Under the pieces are notes generated by a model. That model made no database searches and had not been told where the DNA came from. It worked only from the letters and a program-made list of their open reading frames with translations. Of a stretch of 64,000 nt of DNA, positions 8,732 to 17,746 are shown one piece after another (the first letter of the stretch is position 1; every line of letters starts with the position of its first letter). The DNA is from Bin75 sp965212135 (lineage in GTDB: Bacteria; Nitrospirota; Nitrospiria; Nitrospirales; UBA8639). The translations under genes and the position numbers were made by a program. The stretch covers positions 124,001-188,000 of the forward strand of contig OZ243044.1 in NCBI GenBank assembly GCA_965212135.1, written 5' to 3'.

Positions 8732-11700
8732 ATGTTTCATTCTCATCGATTTTCCATGAAGCCACGTGCAGTCCTGGGATGGGGAAGTCTGCTTGCCCTC
8801 ACGTTCTTTGTGCTTCCGCTCTCCGGCGCCGGAGCCGAAGATCACGACGCGCGACCACTCATTCACGCGACCGGGATGAATCAGCAAAGCCCCGGATGGG
8901 CCGAGCGCCTCAAAGGGCAGACGATCGTCGAAAATGCCCAGGAAGGCAGAGCCGAACGTGCCGCGCTTGTTGAACGACAACACGAGCGGTTGATGCGGCA
9001 AATGGAGCACGAAGCGGAAGACTCCAACTCGGGTGGATTCGACACCATGTCCATGATGCATCAATACGGCGCCGGCAAAGGGAACTATTTGCTGTCTTCC
9101 GATACCGATGCCGAACCGGTCTCCATGAACGGTGGCGGAAAATGCCCGGCGACGGCTCCCGTGCGGCATTATGACGTGTCGGCCATTAACGCGGAAATCA
9201 CGCTCAATCAATGGCTGGATTATTATCCCGGCTATATGTACGTGCTGACCGAGCATATCGAGAACGTTCGTGAAGAAGAGGCGAAAAACGCCGAGGCGCG
9301 AGAAGCGGAAGGTCATCATGAGCCGGGCGCCGTGAAAAACGGCATTCAAGGTCAATATATTCAACCGCTGGTGATTCGCGGCAACCAGGGCGATTGTGTG
9401 AAAATCACCCTGCGCAACCAGTTGGAATTTGGCGAGGACGTCAGTCTGCATATCAATGGGTCCAGCATGGTGGTCAGCAAAACCGGTCAGCCCGCGACCA
9501 CGACGAATCCCGATGCCATTGCCAATGGTTTCGACGAGGAATGTGAAGAAAATTGTCAAGTCGCGCCCGTGGAACTGGAATGGTATATCCATCCCGCCAC
9601 GCAGGAAGGCGGTCGGCAATTCCACAGCTACAGTAATGACCGTGAGTTGACCGTCATGGGTCTGTTCGGGGTGTTTGTGGTTGAACCGGCCGGCTCGGAA
9701 TATTTGGACCCGCTTGGGACGGGTCCCGCCGGGAAGATGCCGAGTGGCTGGCAGGCTATCATTCAAAATGGCCAGGGGCCGGATTTCCGGGAATTTGTGT
9801 TGATTTATCATGAAGTTGGCGATGAAGCCTTCCGGCCCGTGAACAGACACGGGGATTTTCTTCCGCAGCGTGATCCGTTAACCGATGCCTATCGGCCCGG
9901 GGCCAGGGCGCTGAATTACCGCAGCGAACCGTTTGGCATCAACAATATGCACGTTCAACATGAGTATTTTGGATTTGAAGATGAATCAATGGCCTATAGT
10001 TCTTACACGTTTGGTGACGCGGGGCCGACGATTCCGCGGAGTTATCTGGGTGATCCGGCCAAGTTCCGCCTGGTCCATGGCGGATCCGAAGTGTTTCATT
10101 CCCATCATCCGCATGGCGGAGCCATTCGCTGGGCCAGAAGTCCTCGCGCGGTTGATCAGATGCCCATGTGGCACAAAGGGCAGAATGGGCCCGTGAAGTA
10201 TCCGCTCATTCGCGCCAAGTCGGACCGGGTGGACGTGGAGGTGATTGGGCCGTCTGAAGCGATAGATTTGGAAACCGAGTGCGGGTCGGGATTGTGTCAA
10301 TATCTGGCCGGCGATTTTCTGTTTCATTGCCACGTGGCGCACCACTATGTGGCCGGCATGTGGGGCTACTGGCGGGTGTATAACACCCTGCAGGTCCCCG
10401 GCATCCAAAACGACGTGATGCTCCCTCTTCGCGAGTTGCCGGATCGTGTCGGGCGTATTGTCAGGCCGGTGACGTCCGATCAGTTGGTGGGCGCCACCGT
10501 TGACTGGTTTGGCAAGAAGTTCACGATCGTCGAGAACGGCAAAACAACCAATTGGCAGTCGGATCCGGCCGTGGTGCGGATTCATGATTGGGTGGAAATG
10601 CAATTGCCGACGCGCGGTCTTCCCGGTCACGTGGAGGACGAGGTCGGCCAAATTAAGTCGTATGATGCGACCGTGGTTGATTGGGCCTGGGACGGGACGC
10701 GGGCGATGAGTGAAAAAGAAAGTACGATCGAAAATCCCAAATACCATGCGGAATGGCAGGGGTATGAACCGGGAAAACGACGGGCGATCTGGTTCGAGCC
10801 ACAGACTGGAAAAGTCGCGTGGCCGTGGCTGACGCCTCACTTTGGAAAACGGGCGCCGTTTTCTCCGGATCGGAATCCCGCACCATGGTTGGAAATGATC
10901 CATTTGGATGACGATGGTCAGCCGTCGGTGGAGCCGGCCCGGCCGGGCGAAAATGGCCGGTGGAGCCTGTGTCCGGATCGGGCGGGTTCTCAACGGTATA
11001 ATGTCCACTTCATCAAGCTTCCGATTGAATTGTCGGCGGCCGCAGGGAAGCAGGACGCCATTGTTGATCCGAACGGGTTGTTGTTCGTGGTGCATGACGA
11101 AGAACAGGCGATTCGGAATAATAATGATTTGAAAGTGCCGTTGGTGTTCCGCGCGAATATTTATGATTGCATGGACTGGATTTTGACGAGCGAATGGCTC
11201 GACGATGACTTTACGAATTTCCAATCTTCAAAGATCAACACCCATTTCCATTTTGTCCAATTCGACAATCAGGCGTCCGATGGCGTGATCACCGGGTTTT
11301 CCTATGAGCAGTCCGTCCGGCCCTTTACGCAATTCGACAAGACAACAAAGAAGGGATTGCCGGTGCCCATGAACGCCAAATTCACCAAGGCGGCCAAGCC
11401 GGGTGCTCGGACCGCTCGCGTCACGAATGCCGCGCAGTATCATGTCGGCACCGTGTTGCTTGTCGGCGCCGATAATGTCGAAGGTTCGGAAGTGCAGCGC
11501 ATCACCGGCATTGATCGGAAAGCGCAGACGCTTACCTTTAAGGCGCCGCTGAAGCATGCGCATCCCGTGGGGGACATTGTGACGGTTGAATTCGTGCGTC
11601 AACGGTTCTGGGCCGATGCGGACGTCGGTTCCGTGTTCTGTCACGACCATGCGTTCGGCGGAACGACGTGGCCGCATGGCGCGGTGTGTTCTTTCCTGAT

Positions 11701-13660
11701 TGAGCCATTCGGGTCCACGTGGCATGATCCGGCGACGGGGGAGGCCAAACGGACCGGCCCGGTTATGGATATTCACACCGTGGAGCCCGTGGGGTACGGT
11801 GTGAGCGGGAGCTTCCGTGAATTGATGGTACAGATCATGGATACCGTTCCTCATACGGTCAACGTGGTGACGGCCGGCAACCCTCCCGGTCAGCCGGTGG
11901 CGGTGGCCCTGGAAGCCGGACGGACGGTTTCTTTCCAAATGCCGCCGAACGAGGCGATTAAAATGACGCCGATGCCTTTCCTGAACGGAGGGACACATAC
12001 GACGGGCGGAGCCTTGAATTTCCGGGCCGAACCCTTTGCGCAGCGGTTAGCCAATAACCCGGCAACCTCGCAGCTGTTCAGCAGCAGGATTCATGGGGAC
12101 CCGAGTACGGTCATGCTGCAGGCGTACCTGGGTGATGCCATTGTCGTTCGGCTGATTGATGTGACGATGAACGAAAGTAACGTCTTTACCATGTCGGGGC
12201 ATAACTTCCTGACCGAGCGGTATGCCGGTGACGCCAATCGGAAGAATTCCATTCATATTGGCATTGCCGAACGCTATGACCTGGTTGTGCCGCAGGCCGG
12301 TGGCCCGAGACTGCAGCCTGGGGATTACATGTATTTCAATGGTCGAAGTTCAAAACTGTCCGAAGGCTCATGGGGTATGATTCGGGTCTTGGAGAAAGAA
12401 ACGCCCGATTTGCAACCCCTCCCGAATGCGGGTTTCGGCGGGCCCGGCATTAAGAAGCCGTTGCCGCTGTGTCCTCCCGATGCTCCGGTGAAGCAGTTCA
12501 ATGTCGCGGCTATTGATTATCCTCAAATGGCCTTTAATCCCAACGTGGAAGAAGCCATTGAAGTGGATTTTGAGCGAACCATCGCCGTCCGAAACCCGGA
12601 TGCGAAGATCTATATCCTGGAAGAAGAAGCGGCCAAGGTCTCCGGGGAATTCCAGCCCATGCCCCTCACCTTGCGAGCGAATGTCGGGGATTGTCTGAAG
12701 GTGAAACTCACCAACAAGATGAAAGAGGGCAGGGCTTCTTTCTCCGCCTTTTCCCTGGCGTTTGATCCCGCGGATTCTCAAGGTGTCAACCTTGGCAATA
12801 ACCCCGGCGATCAAACCGTGGCTCCCGGGAAAAGTCGAACCTATACCTATTATGCGGATCCATCCACCGGCGAAACGCAATCCCTGGTGTGGGATTGGGG
12901 GAACGTAGCGATGAATCCGCGAAACGGGTTATTCGGCGGGATTATCATCGGTCCCAAGGGGTCACAATATCGTGACCCGAAGACAGGGGCGGATATTTCC
13001 CTGAAGAACCGTTGGCTTGCCGATGTGATTGTTGACCGGACGATCCCCGGCAATGAACATCGGGCCAACTATCGCGATGCGTCCCTGTATTTCCAGGATG
13101 AAGACAATATTATTGGAACCAGCTTTATGCCCTATGTCCAAAACGTGGCCGGGCTTATTGGGGTCAATTACCGCAACGAACCCTACTTGTATCGTGAAGA
13201 GCTTGGGTGTTCGCTGGGTCGCATGTTCCAACCTTGTCAGGTTGATGATCCGCAGGACCCGGTGACACCGCTTATTGAAGCCCATGCGGGTGATCCGGTT
13301 CGGATCCATGTGTTTGGCGCCAGCAATGAACAAAACGGCATGTTCACCCTTGAAAAACATGAATGGCCGATTGAACCGTTTATGCCGGGCGCCGACCACA
13401 TCAGCGTCGTGGAATTTTCAGGCTCTGAAGGCATTGACGTGTTTATTCCTTCAGCGGGCGGTCCCTATACCTTGGCGGCCGATTACGTGTACAGCAATGC
13501 GCGGTTGCCCTATTCACAGTCGGGGCAATGGGGGTACTTCCGGGTGTTGTCCAAAAATGACCAGCGCATTCTGCCGCTTCGAGGCGTGGCTCCGGGCGTG
13601 AAAGAAGCACGGGGGCCTCGGCCTTCAGAGGGTAGCGTTCGACCCATCTCGTTGAATTGA
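8732..13660 (+). CDS. Giant secreted multicopper oxidase, MnxG/McoA-like
   Basis: 1642 residues from ATG 8732, which follows AAGGAGG at 8718-8724. An N-terminal signal peptide ends near GAGAED, so the enzyme is exported. Copper-site motifs appear in the order typical of large Mn(II)-oxidase-type proteins rather than laccases: FHSHHPHGG (His456-461), FHCHVAHHYVAGM (residues 531-543, with Cys533 as presumed type 1 ligand and Met543 axial), THFHFVQF (His838, His840) and FCHDHAFGG (Cys970, His971, His973). Residues after about 1250 form further cupredoxin-like repeats that keep the GLFGG...GPKGSQYRDP pattern but lack the His ligands. The family oxidises Mn(II) or Fe(II) with O2 outside the cytoplasm; the substrate here is inferred. 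Downstream are a terminator and three cupredoxin genes. Confidence 0.85.
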   Translation: MFHSHRFSMKPRAVLGWGSLLALTFFVLPLSGAGAEDHDARPLIHATGMNQQSPGWAERLKGQTIVENAQEGRAERAALVERQHERLMRQMEHEAEDSNSGGFDTMSMMHQYGAGKGNYLLSSDTDAEPVSMNGGGKCPATAPVRHYDVSAINAEITLNQWLDYYPGYMYVLTEHIENVREEEAKNAEAREAEGHHEPGAVKNGIQGQYIQPLVIRGNQGDCVKITLRNQLEFGEDVSLHINGSSMVVSKTGQPATTTNPDAIANGFDEECEENCQVAPVELEWYIHPATQEGGRQFHSYSNDRELTVMGLFGVFVVEPAGSEYLDPLGTGPAGKMPSGWQAIIQNGQGPDFREFVLIYHEVGDEAFRPVNRHGDFLPQRDPLTDAYRPGARALNYRSEPFGINNMHVQHEYFGFEDESMAYSSYTFGDAGPTIPRSYLGDPAKFRLVHGGSEVFHSHHPHGGAIRWARSPRAVDQMPMWHKGQNGPVKYPLIRAKSDRVDVEVIGPSEAIDLETECGSGLCQYLAGDFLFHCHVAHHYVAGMWGYWRVYNTLQVPGIQNDVMLPLRELPDRVGRIVRPVTSDQLVGATVDWFGKKFTIVENGKTTNWQSDPAVVRIHDWVEMQLPTRGLPGHVEDEVGQIKSYDATVVDWAWDGTRAMSEKESTIENPKYHAEWQGYEPGKRRAIWFEPQTGKVAWPWLTPHFGKRAPFSPDRNPAPWLEMIHLDDDGQPSVEPARPGENGRWSLCPDRAGSQRYNVHFIKLPIELSAAAGKQDAIVDPNGLLFVVHDEEQAIRNNNDLKVPLVFRANIYDCMDWILTSEWLDDDFTNFQSSKINTHFHFVQFDNQASDGVITGFSYEQSVRPFTQFDKTTKKGLPVPMNAKFTKAAKPGARTARVTNAAQYHVGTVLLVGADNVEGSEVQRITGIDRKAQTLTFKAPLKHAHPVGDIVTVEFVRQRFWADADVGSVFCHDHAFGGTTWPHGAVCSFLIEPFGSTWHDPATGEAKRTGPVMDIHTVEPVGYGVSGSFRELMVQIMDTVPHTVNVVTAGNPPGQPVAVALEAGRTVSFQMPPNEAIKMTPMPFLNGGTHTTGGALNFRAEPFAQRLANNPATSQLFSSRIHGDPSTVMLQAYLGDAIVVRLIDVTMNESNVFTMSGHNFLTERYAGDANRKNSIHIGIAERYDLVVPQAGGPRLQPGDYMYFNGRSSKLSEGSWGMIRVLEKETPDLQPLPNAGFGGPGIKKPLPLCPPDAPVKQFNVAAIDYPQMAFNPNVEEAIEVDFERTIAVRNPDAKIYILEEEAAKVSGEFQPMPLTLRANVGDCLKVKLTNKMKEGRASFSAFSLAFDPADSQGVNLGNNPGDQTVAPGKSRTYTYYADPSTGETQSLVWDWGNVAMNPRNGLFGGIIIGPKGSQYRDPKTGADISLKNRWLADVIVDRTIPGNEHRANYRDASLYFQDEDNIIGTSFMPYVQNVAGLIGVNYRNEPYLYREELGCSLGRMFQPCQVDDPQDPVTPLIEAHAGDPVRIHVFGASNEQNGMFTLEKHEWPIEPFMPGADHISVVEFSGSEGIDVFIPSAGGPYTLAADYVYSNARLPYSQSGQWGYFRVLSKNDQRILPLRGVAPGVKEARGPRPSEGSVRPISLN

Positions 13661-13685
13661 TCATTGCCCGGCGAAGTTCGTGGGT

Positions 13686-13726
13686 AAAAAAACGGGGAAG
13701 TCGAACATCGGCTTCCCCGTTTTTTT
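13686..13726 (+). terminator. Rho-independent terminator after the multicopper oxidase
   Basis: AAAAAAACGGGGAAG (13686-13700) pairs with CTTCCCCGTTTTTTT (13712-13726). The strong stem and seven-T tail end the multicopper oxidase transcript, and by symmetry it can also work on the other strand. Confidence 0.92.
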
Positions 13727-13797
13727 ACGATTCGCCTCTTCTTGATGGTGTACGGCCTTTGGGCACAGAATCGGGAATATTGATTGAGGGTGGCAGG

Positions 13798-14718
13798 ATG
13801 CATGTAGTGACGGTATGGACGGCGGTGGTTGCCCTCGGGATTCTTTTGTCGGCTTCACCGGGATGGTCCTATGAAGAAATTCCGGTCCGGAACGGCGGAA
13901 CGATCAAAGGTAATGTGAAAATCACCGGGGCGCAACCGAGGCCCATGGCGTTTAATTTGGTGACCATTCCCGATGCCGTGTATTGTGGCCGGATTTCCAC
14001 GGGCACTGGATGGCGGATTGTCGAAGATTTTCTTGTTGGACCGGACGGCAGCCTGAAAGATGCGGTGGTCATGCTCACAGGGATTGAAAAGGGGAAGCCT
14101 TTTGTATTGCCCAAAGTGCGAATTGAGGCGGTGGACTGCGGTTTCTTCCCGTTTGTGAACGTGTTGCGAGACCGGGATGAAGTCACGGTTGTGAATATGG
14201 ACCCCGTTGAACACGACATCCAGGGCTACCAAACGGCTCGCGTACGGGGCGCCAGGGTTTTGTTTAATCGCCCGTTGCCCATGAATCCTTTCCACAAGAT
14301 GCTGGGGGTGTTGCAGCACCATCGGCATTTGCCGGGAACCCCGATGGTTCAAAACATTCATCTCGGGAAGGGGCGAAATATTTTTGTGATGCAATGCGGA
14401 TTTCATCCCTATATGTTTTCCTGGGGGGTTGTGGTGCAAAATCCCTACTATTTCATCACGAAGGAAGATGGAACGTTTACCATCACGGATGTGCCTCCCG
14501 GGGAGTATCAGTTGACCGTCTGGCATGCCGGCATGAAAAAATATTTGGAGCAGCCCGTCGTGGTGAAAGCGGGGAGTACGAGTACCGCACATTTTGAATA
14601 TGCGCCCATTCAGGGGCGCCGCAGTGTACACGAAATGCACGAGAATCCGCACTTTGGCATGGAACTGTTAGGGGAAGGCGTTGAAATTATTCCCTCTGTT
14701 CGGTTGCAGCATCCTTGA
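13798..14718 (+). CDS. Secreted cupredoxin with C-terminal carboxypeptidase-regulatory-like domain (paralogue 1)
   Basis: 306 residues from ATG 13798, with a signal peptide ending near GWS. The first two thirds are a plastocyanin-like fold with type 1 copper ligands His139 (VEHDIQGY) and Cys200-x2-His203-x2-Met206 (CGFHPYM). A carboxypeptidase-regulatory-like beta domain follows (GTFTITDVPPGEYQLTVWHAG). This two-domain architecture is common in periplasmic copper proteins next to respiratory or methylamine-type operons. The protein probably ferries electrons or copper in the periplasm. Its position right after the multicopper oxidase terminator suggests partnership with that enzyme. Next gene starts 13 bases after its stop. 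Confidence 0.85.
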   Translation: MHVVTVWTAVVALGILLSASPGWSYEEIPVRNGGTIKGNVKITGAQPRPMAFNLVTIPDAVYCGRISTGTGWRIVEDFLVGPDGSLKDAVVMLTGIEKGKPFVLPKVRIEAVDCGFFPFVNVLRDRDEVTVVNMDPVEHDIQGYQTARVRGARVLFNRPLPMNPFHKMLGVLQHHRHLPGTPMVQNIHLGKGRNIFVMQCGFHPYMFSWGVVVQNPYYFITKEDGTFTITDVPPGEYQLTVWHAGMKKYLEQPVVVKAGSTSTAHFEYAPIQGRRSVHEMHENPHFGMELLGEGVEIIPSVRLQHP

Positions 14719-14731
14719 TGAAACGCATGTC

Positions 14732-15643
14732 ATGATGAAACCGTCCGTTGCGATAGTGCTGTGCGTCGCATTTTTGGCTCCCGATGGATTGGTTTGGGGC
14801 TATGAGGTCCGCGAAGTCACAAATGGAGGACGGGTACAGGGAACGATCACGCTTTCCGGCCCCGTTCCCGACCCCAAGGCCTATAATCTGGTGACGTTTC
14901 CTGACCCTGAATATTGCGGGCGGATATCCAATGGAAACGGTTGGCGACTGCTTCGGGATTTTTTCGTGAACGAGCAGGGCCGGGTGAAAGACGTGGTGGT
15001 CGTCGTGGAAGGCGTCAAGGCAGGCAAGCCGTTTGCGGTTTCCGTTCCTCGTATTGAGGCAAGAGATTGTCGGTTCCTGCCATTCACCACCGTCGTGAGA
15101 AGCGGACACGGTGTTGAAGTCGTGAACATGGACCCCGTGATGCATGACATTCAAGCCTATGAAACGTCGGCGGTGACGGGGCCGAGAGTGCTGTTTAACT
15201 CACCGCTTCCCTTTAACCATCGGCATCAACGAGGCAACTTGCATGCGAGGCACACCCATCAGCCCGGAGTGTCCATGGTTCGGCAATTCCAATTGAGCAA
15301 ACAACGCCGAACCTTTGTCATGCAGTGCGGCTTTCATGCGTATATGGAAAGCTGGGCGATCGCCGTGGATAATCCGTATCATGTTCTGACTGACGACAGC
15401 GGGCGTTTTGTCCTGGCCGACGTGCCCCCCGGCGACTATGACCTTCGTGTGTGGCATCCGGGCATTAAGCGGGTCATCAAGAAGAACGTGACCATTGAAC
15501 CGGGGGGTGAGGTCACGGTTGATTTTCAATTACCCTCGCCCCGACGACAAAAGACGGTGCTGACGGTTCGCACGCCTCCACGATTTACTCCTGCGGCACT
15601 GGGGCGAGCATTGACGATCGCCCCCATTCTTGAACGTCAATAG
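14732..15643 (+). CDS. Secreted cupredoxin with carboxypeptidase-regulatory-like domain (paralogue 2)
   Basis: 303 residues if started at the tandem ATGs at 14732/14735, which sit just before the signal peptide core; the upstream in-frame codons overlap the previous gene. It is a clear tandem duplicate of the preceding gene: same GGRVQGTITLSG and FPDPEYCGRISNGNGWR segments, His138 (VMHDIQAY) and CGFHAYM (Cys199, His202, Met205). The spacer holds a His-rich stretch (HRHQ...HARHTHQPG) that may bind extra metal. It keeps all four presumed copper ligands, so it is likely functional and not a decaying copy. Confidence 0.85.
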   Translation: MMKPSVAIVLCVAFLAPDGLVWGYEVREVTNGGRVQGTITLSGPVPDPKAYNLVTFPDPEYCGRISNGNGWRLLRDFFVNEQGRVKDVVVVVEGVKAGKPFAVSVPRIEARDCRFLPFTTVVRSGHGVEVVNMDPVMHDIQAYETSAVTGPRVLFNSPLPFNHRHQRGNLHARHTHQPGVSMVRQFQLSKQRRTFVMQCGFHAYMESWAIAVDNPYHVLTDDSGRFVLADVPPGDYDLRVWHPGIKRVIKKNVTIEPGGEVTVDFQLPSPRRQKTVLTVRTPPRFTPAALGRALTIAPILERQ

Positions 15644-15647
15644 TTGT

Positions 15648-16307
15648 ATGGTCGTCATCATCCCCCGTGCCATCCAAACGGGGCGGCATTGGCTTTTTGC
15701 CGCTTTCCCCTGTTTGCTCTTTTTCATCCTCTTCGATTGTTTCGACGAGTGCGTGTGTGCCGCGCAATCTTTGGGTGTTCAGACATCACACGATCTGGAA
15801 TTTTCGGCCCGTCTCAACCGGCGAACGGACGGAAAAATTTCCCGGGCCCAATTATTTGTGAAAGGCGACCGGTACCGAATCGAACATCTTGGGGGCATTA
15901 AAACGGATTTAGGCTATGCGACGGTCACGATTGTCCGACTGGACCGACAACAGGTATGGTACGTGCTTTCTCAGCGACGGTTGGTGGTGGAGGTGCCGTT
16001 GACTCTGGACGATGTGCTGCCCCTTGCCGTGGCGCTGGACGGTGAAGTGTCGAGGGTGCGGATCGGCGACGCGCTGATTGGTGATCAGGAGGCCGGATTG
16101 TATGAAGTGGTGGTCAATCGTCACGATGGTCGGGAGGCGTATTATGAGTGGGTTGATGAATCCCGACAGTTGCTGCTGAAATTGGCGAGTCAGGACCGAG
16201 ATTGGTCGGTCGCCTATGATCGAGTCATTCTCTCCGGCCAGCCGGACTATTTCTTTGAAACCCCGTTAGGGTATCGCACATTACAGGCGACTGAAAAGGG
16301 TGGATGA
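15648..16307 (+). CDS. Secreted LolA/DUF4412-like protein
   Basis: 219 residues from ATG 15648, four bases after the previous stop. A hydrophobic N-terminal segment gives a signal peptide. The mature part has the pattern of LolA-fold or DUF4412 proteins: FSARLNRRTDGKISRAQLFVKGDRYRIE, then VWYVLSQRRLVVEVPL and a strand-rich C-terminus. Such proteins bind lipidic or unknown ligands in the periplasm. Exact role unknown; the gene is probably in the same operon as the cupredoxins and the HEAT-repeat protein. Confidence 0.6.
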   Translation: MVVIIPRAIQTGRHWLFAAFPCLLFFILFDCFDECVCAAQSLGVQTSHDLEFSARLNRRTDGKISRAQLFVKGDRYRIEHLGGIKTDLGYATVTIVRLDRQQVWYVLSQRRLVVEVPLTLDDVLPLAVALDGEVSRVRIGDALIGDQEAGLYEVVVNRHDGREAYYEWVDESRQLLLKLASQDRDWSVAYDRVILSGQPDYFFETPLGYRTLQATEKGG

Positions 16308-16320
16308 AGGATACGTCAAG

Positions 16321-17679
16321 ATGACGTGGATAAGGGTCTTCGTGAGTCTTGCCTGCGGGATTGCGCTGACGGGCGGAACCGTCGCTGCGGTCAAAGCCGA
16401 ACCATCTTCCCGGCAGACGCTTGCTTCTGCGACACAGACGTTCAAGCAAGGTGATTTCCACAAAACGATAGAGCTTGTTGAACCTCTCCTTGGCGACCCG
16501 CAATGGCTTCGAGCGTCCCGCCGGTTATCCATGCTGAGTGCGGTGCGTCTTGGAAACACCGCTGAAGGTCTGGAAGCCTATGAGCGTTTCGTCGCCGCCA
16601 CGGGCAGGGAGGATGAAGCGCTGCTGCGAGAACTTGCCATCCACAGCATGTTGCCGTTCAGGTCGGATATGCGGGAACAGGTGAGAGGAGCGGTGTATTC
16701 AGCGTTAAAAGAAATTCCTTCTGACGACGTTGTTCCGTATTTTCAAGATGGACTCAGCGATGGATCAGGCATGATTCGGGCGTTGGTCGCCGAGGGCATG
16801 GGGAAATTTCCGGCCGGGCGACAATCGGCAATCTTTCGCGGAGCACTCAACGATCAAGCGGGGTTGGTGCGGATGACCGTCTTGCACGCTCTCGGCCGGT
16901 TTGGCGACGCTGCCGCCATTCCTCTCATCGCCCCGTTGCTCAAGGATGAGCAGACCGTCGTGCAGGTCGCGGCCGTGTCGGCGTTATATCAACTTGGACA
17001 AACACAACACTGGCAGAACATGGAACGGGCCGCCACTGTGACCGAGGGATATGAACGAGGGGCGGCGTTACGGATGCTTGGTGTCATAGGAGACCCGAGA
17101 GGATTGCTTCTTCTCACGCAAGGGCTTCACGATACACAGCCGTCAATTCGGGCGGCGGCGGCGGCCTCGCTGGGGAAGCTTGGTCTTGCCGAAGGGATCC
17201 CGCCATTGCTGGCCGCAGTGTCTGACCCCGTGCCAGCCGTTCGCAGCGTGGTGGCCGTGACCTTGGGTCAGTTACAGGCCGAACAGGCCGTGTCGGTGTT
17301 AACGCTGGCCTTGCTACATGATGACAATATGGGAGTTCGGGCGGCAGCCGTCGCGGGATTGTTGCAATTGAGCAGCCCGTTTCGCGTGGTGGCCGGGACC
17401 GTGCGCGAGTTAATGGATCAACGAAATCCGGGGCTGCGATCCTCCGTGGCGAAAGCGCTGGGGCATGGCCGAGCGTACGACGTGGCGGGTCCCTTGCGGC
17501 TCTTGCTCAATGATCCTGTGCCCAAACCGCGCATTTCAGCGGCCAGGTCGCTTGGCAGAGTGGGCGGACGCGCGGTGATTCCGTATCTCAAAAATCTCAT
17601 GAACGATGCCAATGAATCCGTCCGAGTCACCGCGGCAGGCGCGCTTGCGCGTATCCTGTCCGTTCCACCAGAGATTTGA
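16321..17679 (+). CDS. Exported HEAT-repeat protein
   Basis: 452 residues from ATG 16321 (GAAGGA about ten bases upstream), with a signal peptide ending near VKAEP. After a short helical region (residues about 30-95, TPR-like) come many HEAT/PBS-lyase-type repeats of about 31 residues, for example LVRMTVLHALGRFGDAAAIP, SIRAAAAASLGKLGLAEGIP and KPRISAARSLGRVGGRAVIP. HEAT solenoids are protein-binding scaffolds. A periplasmic scaffold for the copper proteins encoded around it is a reasonable inference, not shown. Confidence 0.82.
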   Translation: MTWIRVFVSLACGIALTGGTVAAVKAEPSSRQTLASATQTFKQGDFHKTIELVEPLLGDPQWLRASRRLSMLSAVRLGNTAEGLEAYERFVAATGREDEALLRELAIHSMLPFRSDMREQVRGAVYSALKEIPSDDVVPYFQDGLSDGSGMIRALVAEGMGKFPAGRQSAIFRGALNDQAGLVRMTVLHALGRFGDAAAIPLIAPLLKDEQTVVQVAAVSALYQLGQTQHWQNMERAATVTEGYERGAALRMLGVIGDPRGLLLLTQGLHDTQPSIRAAAAASLGKLGLAEGIPPLLAAVSDPVPAVRSVVAVTLGQLQAEQAVSVLTLALLHDDNMGVRAAAVAGLLQLSSPFRVVAGTVRELMDQRNPGLRSSVAKALGHGRAYDVAGPLRLLLNDPVPKPRISAARSLGRVGGRAVIPYLKNLMNDANESVRVTAAGALARILSVPPEI

Positions 17680-17746
17680 CTTCGGTGCCGTGACCTGAAC
17701 GCGTGCCATTTGAACGGGCGACTGTCTTGCTTTGGAATAATCGGCT

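Noticed and set aside
8624..11998. Minus-strand frames of 408, 412 and 256 codons opposite the multicopper oxidase
   Set aside because: They are antisense to a protein with strong copper motifs on the plus strand; their translations are rich in His/Arg/Pro with no domain and no signal.
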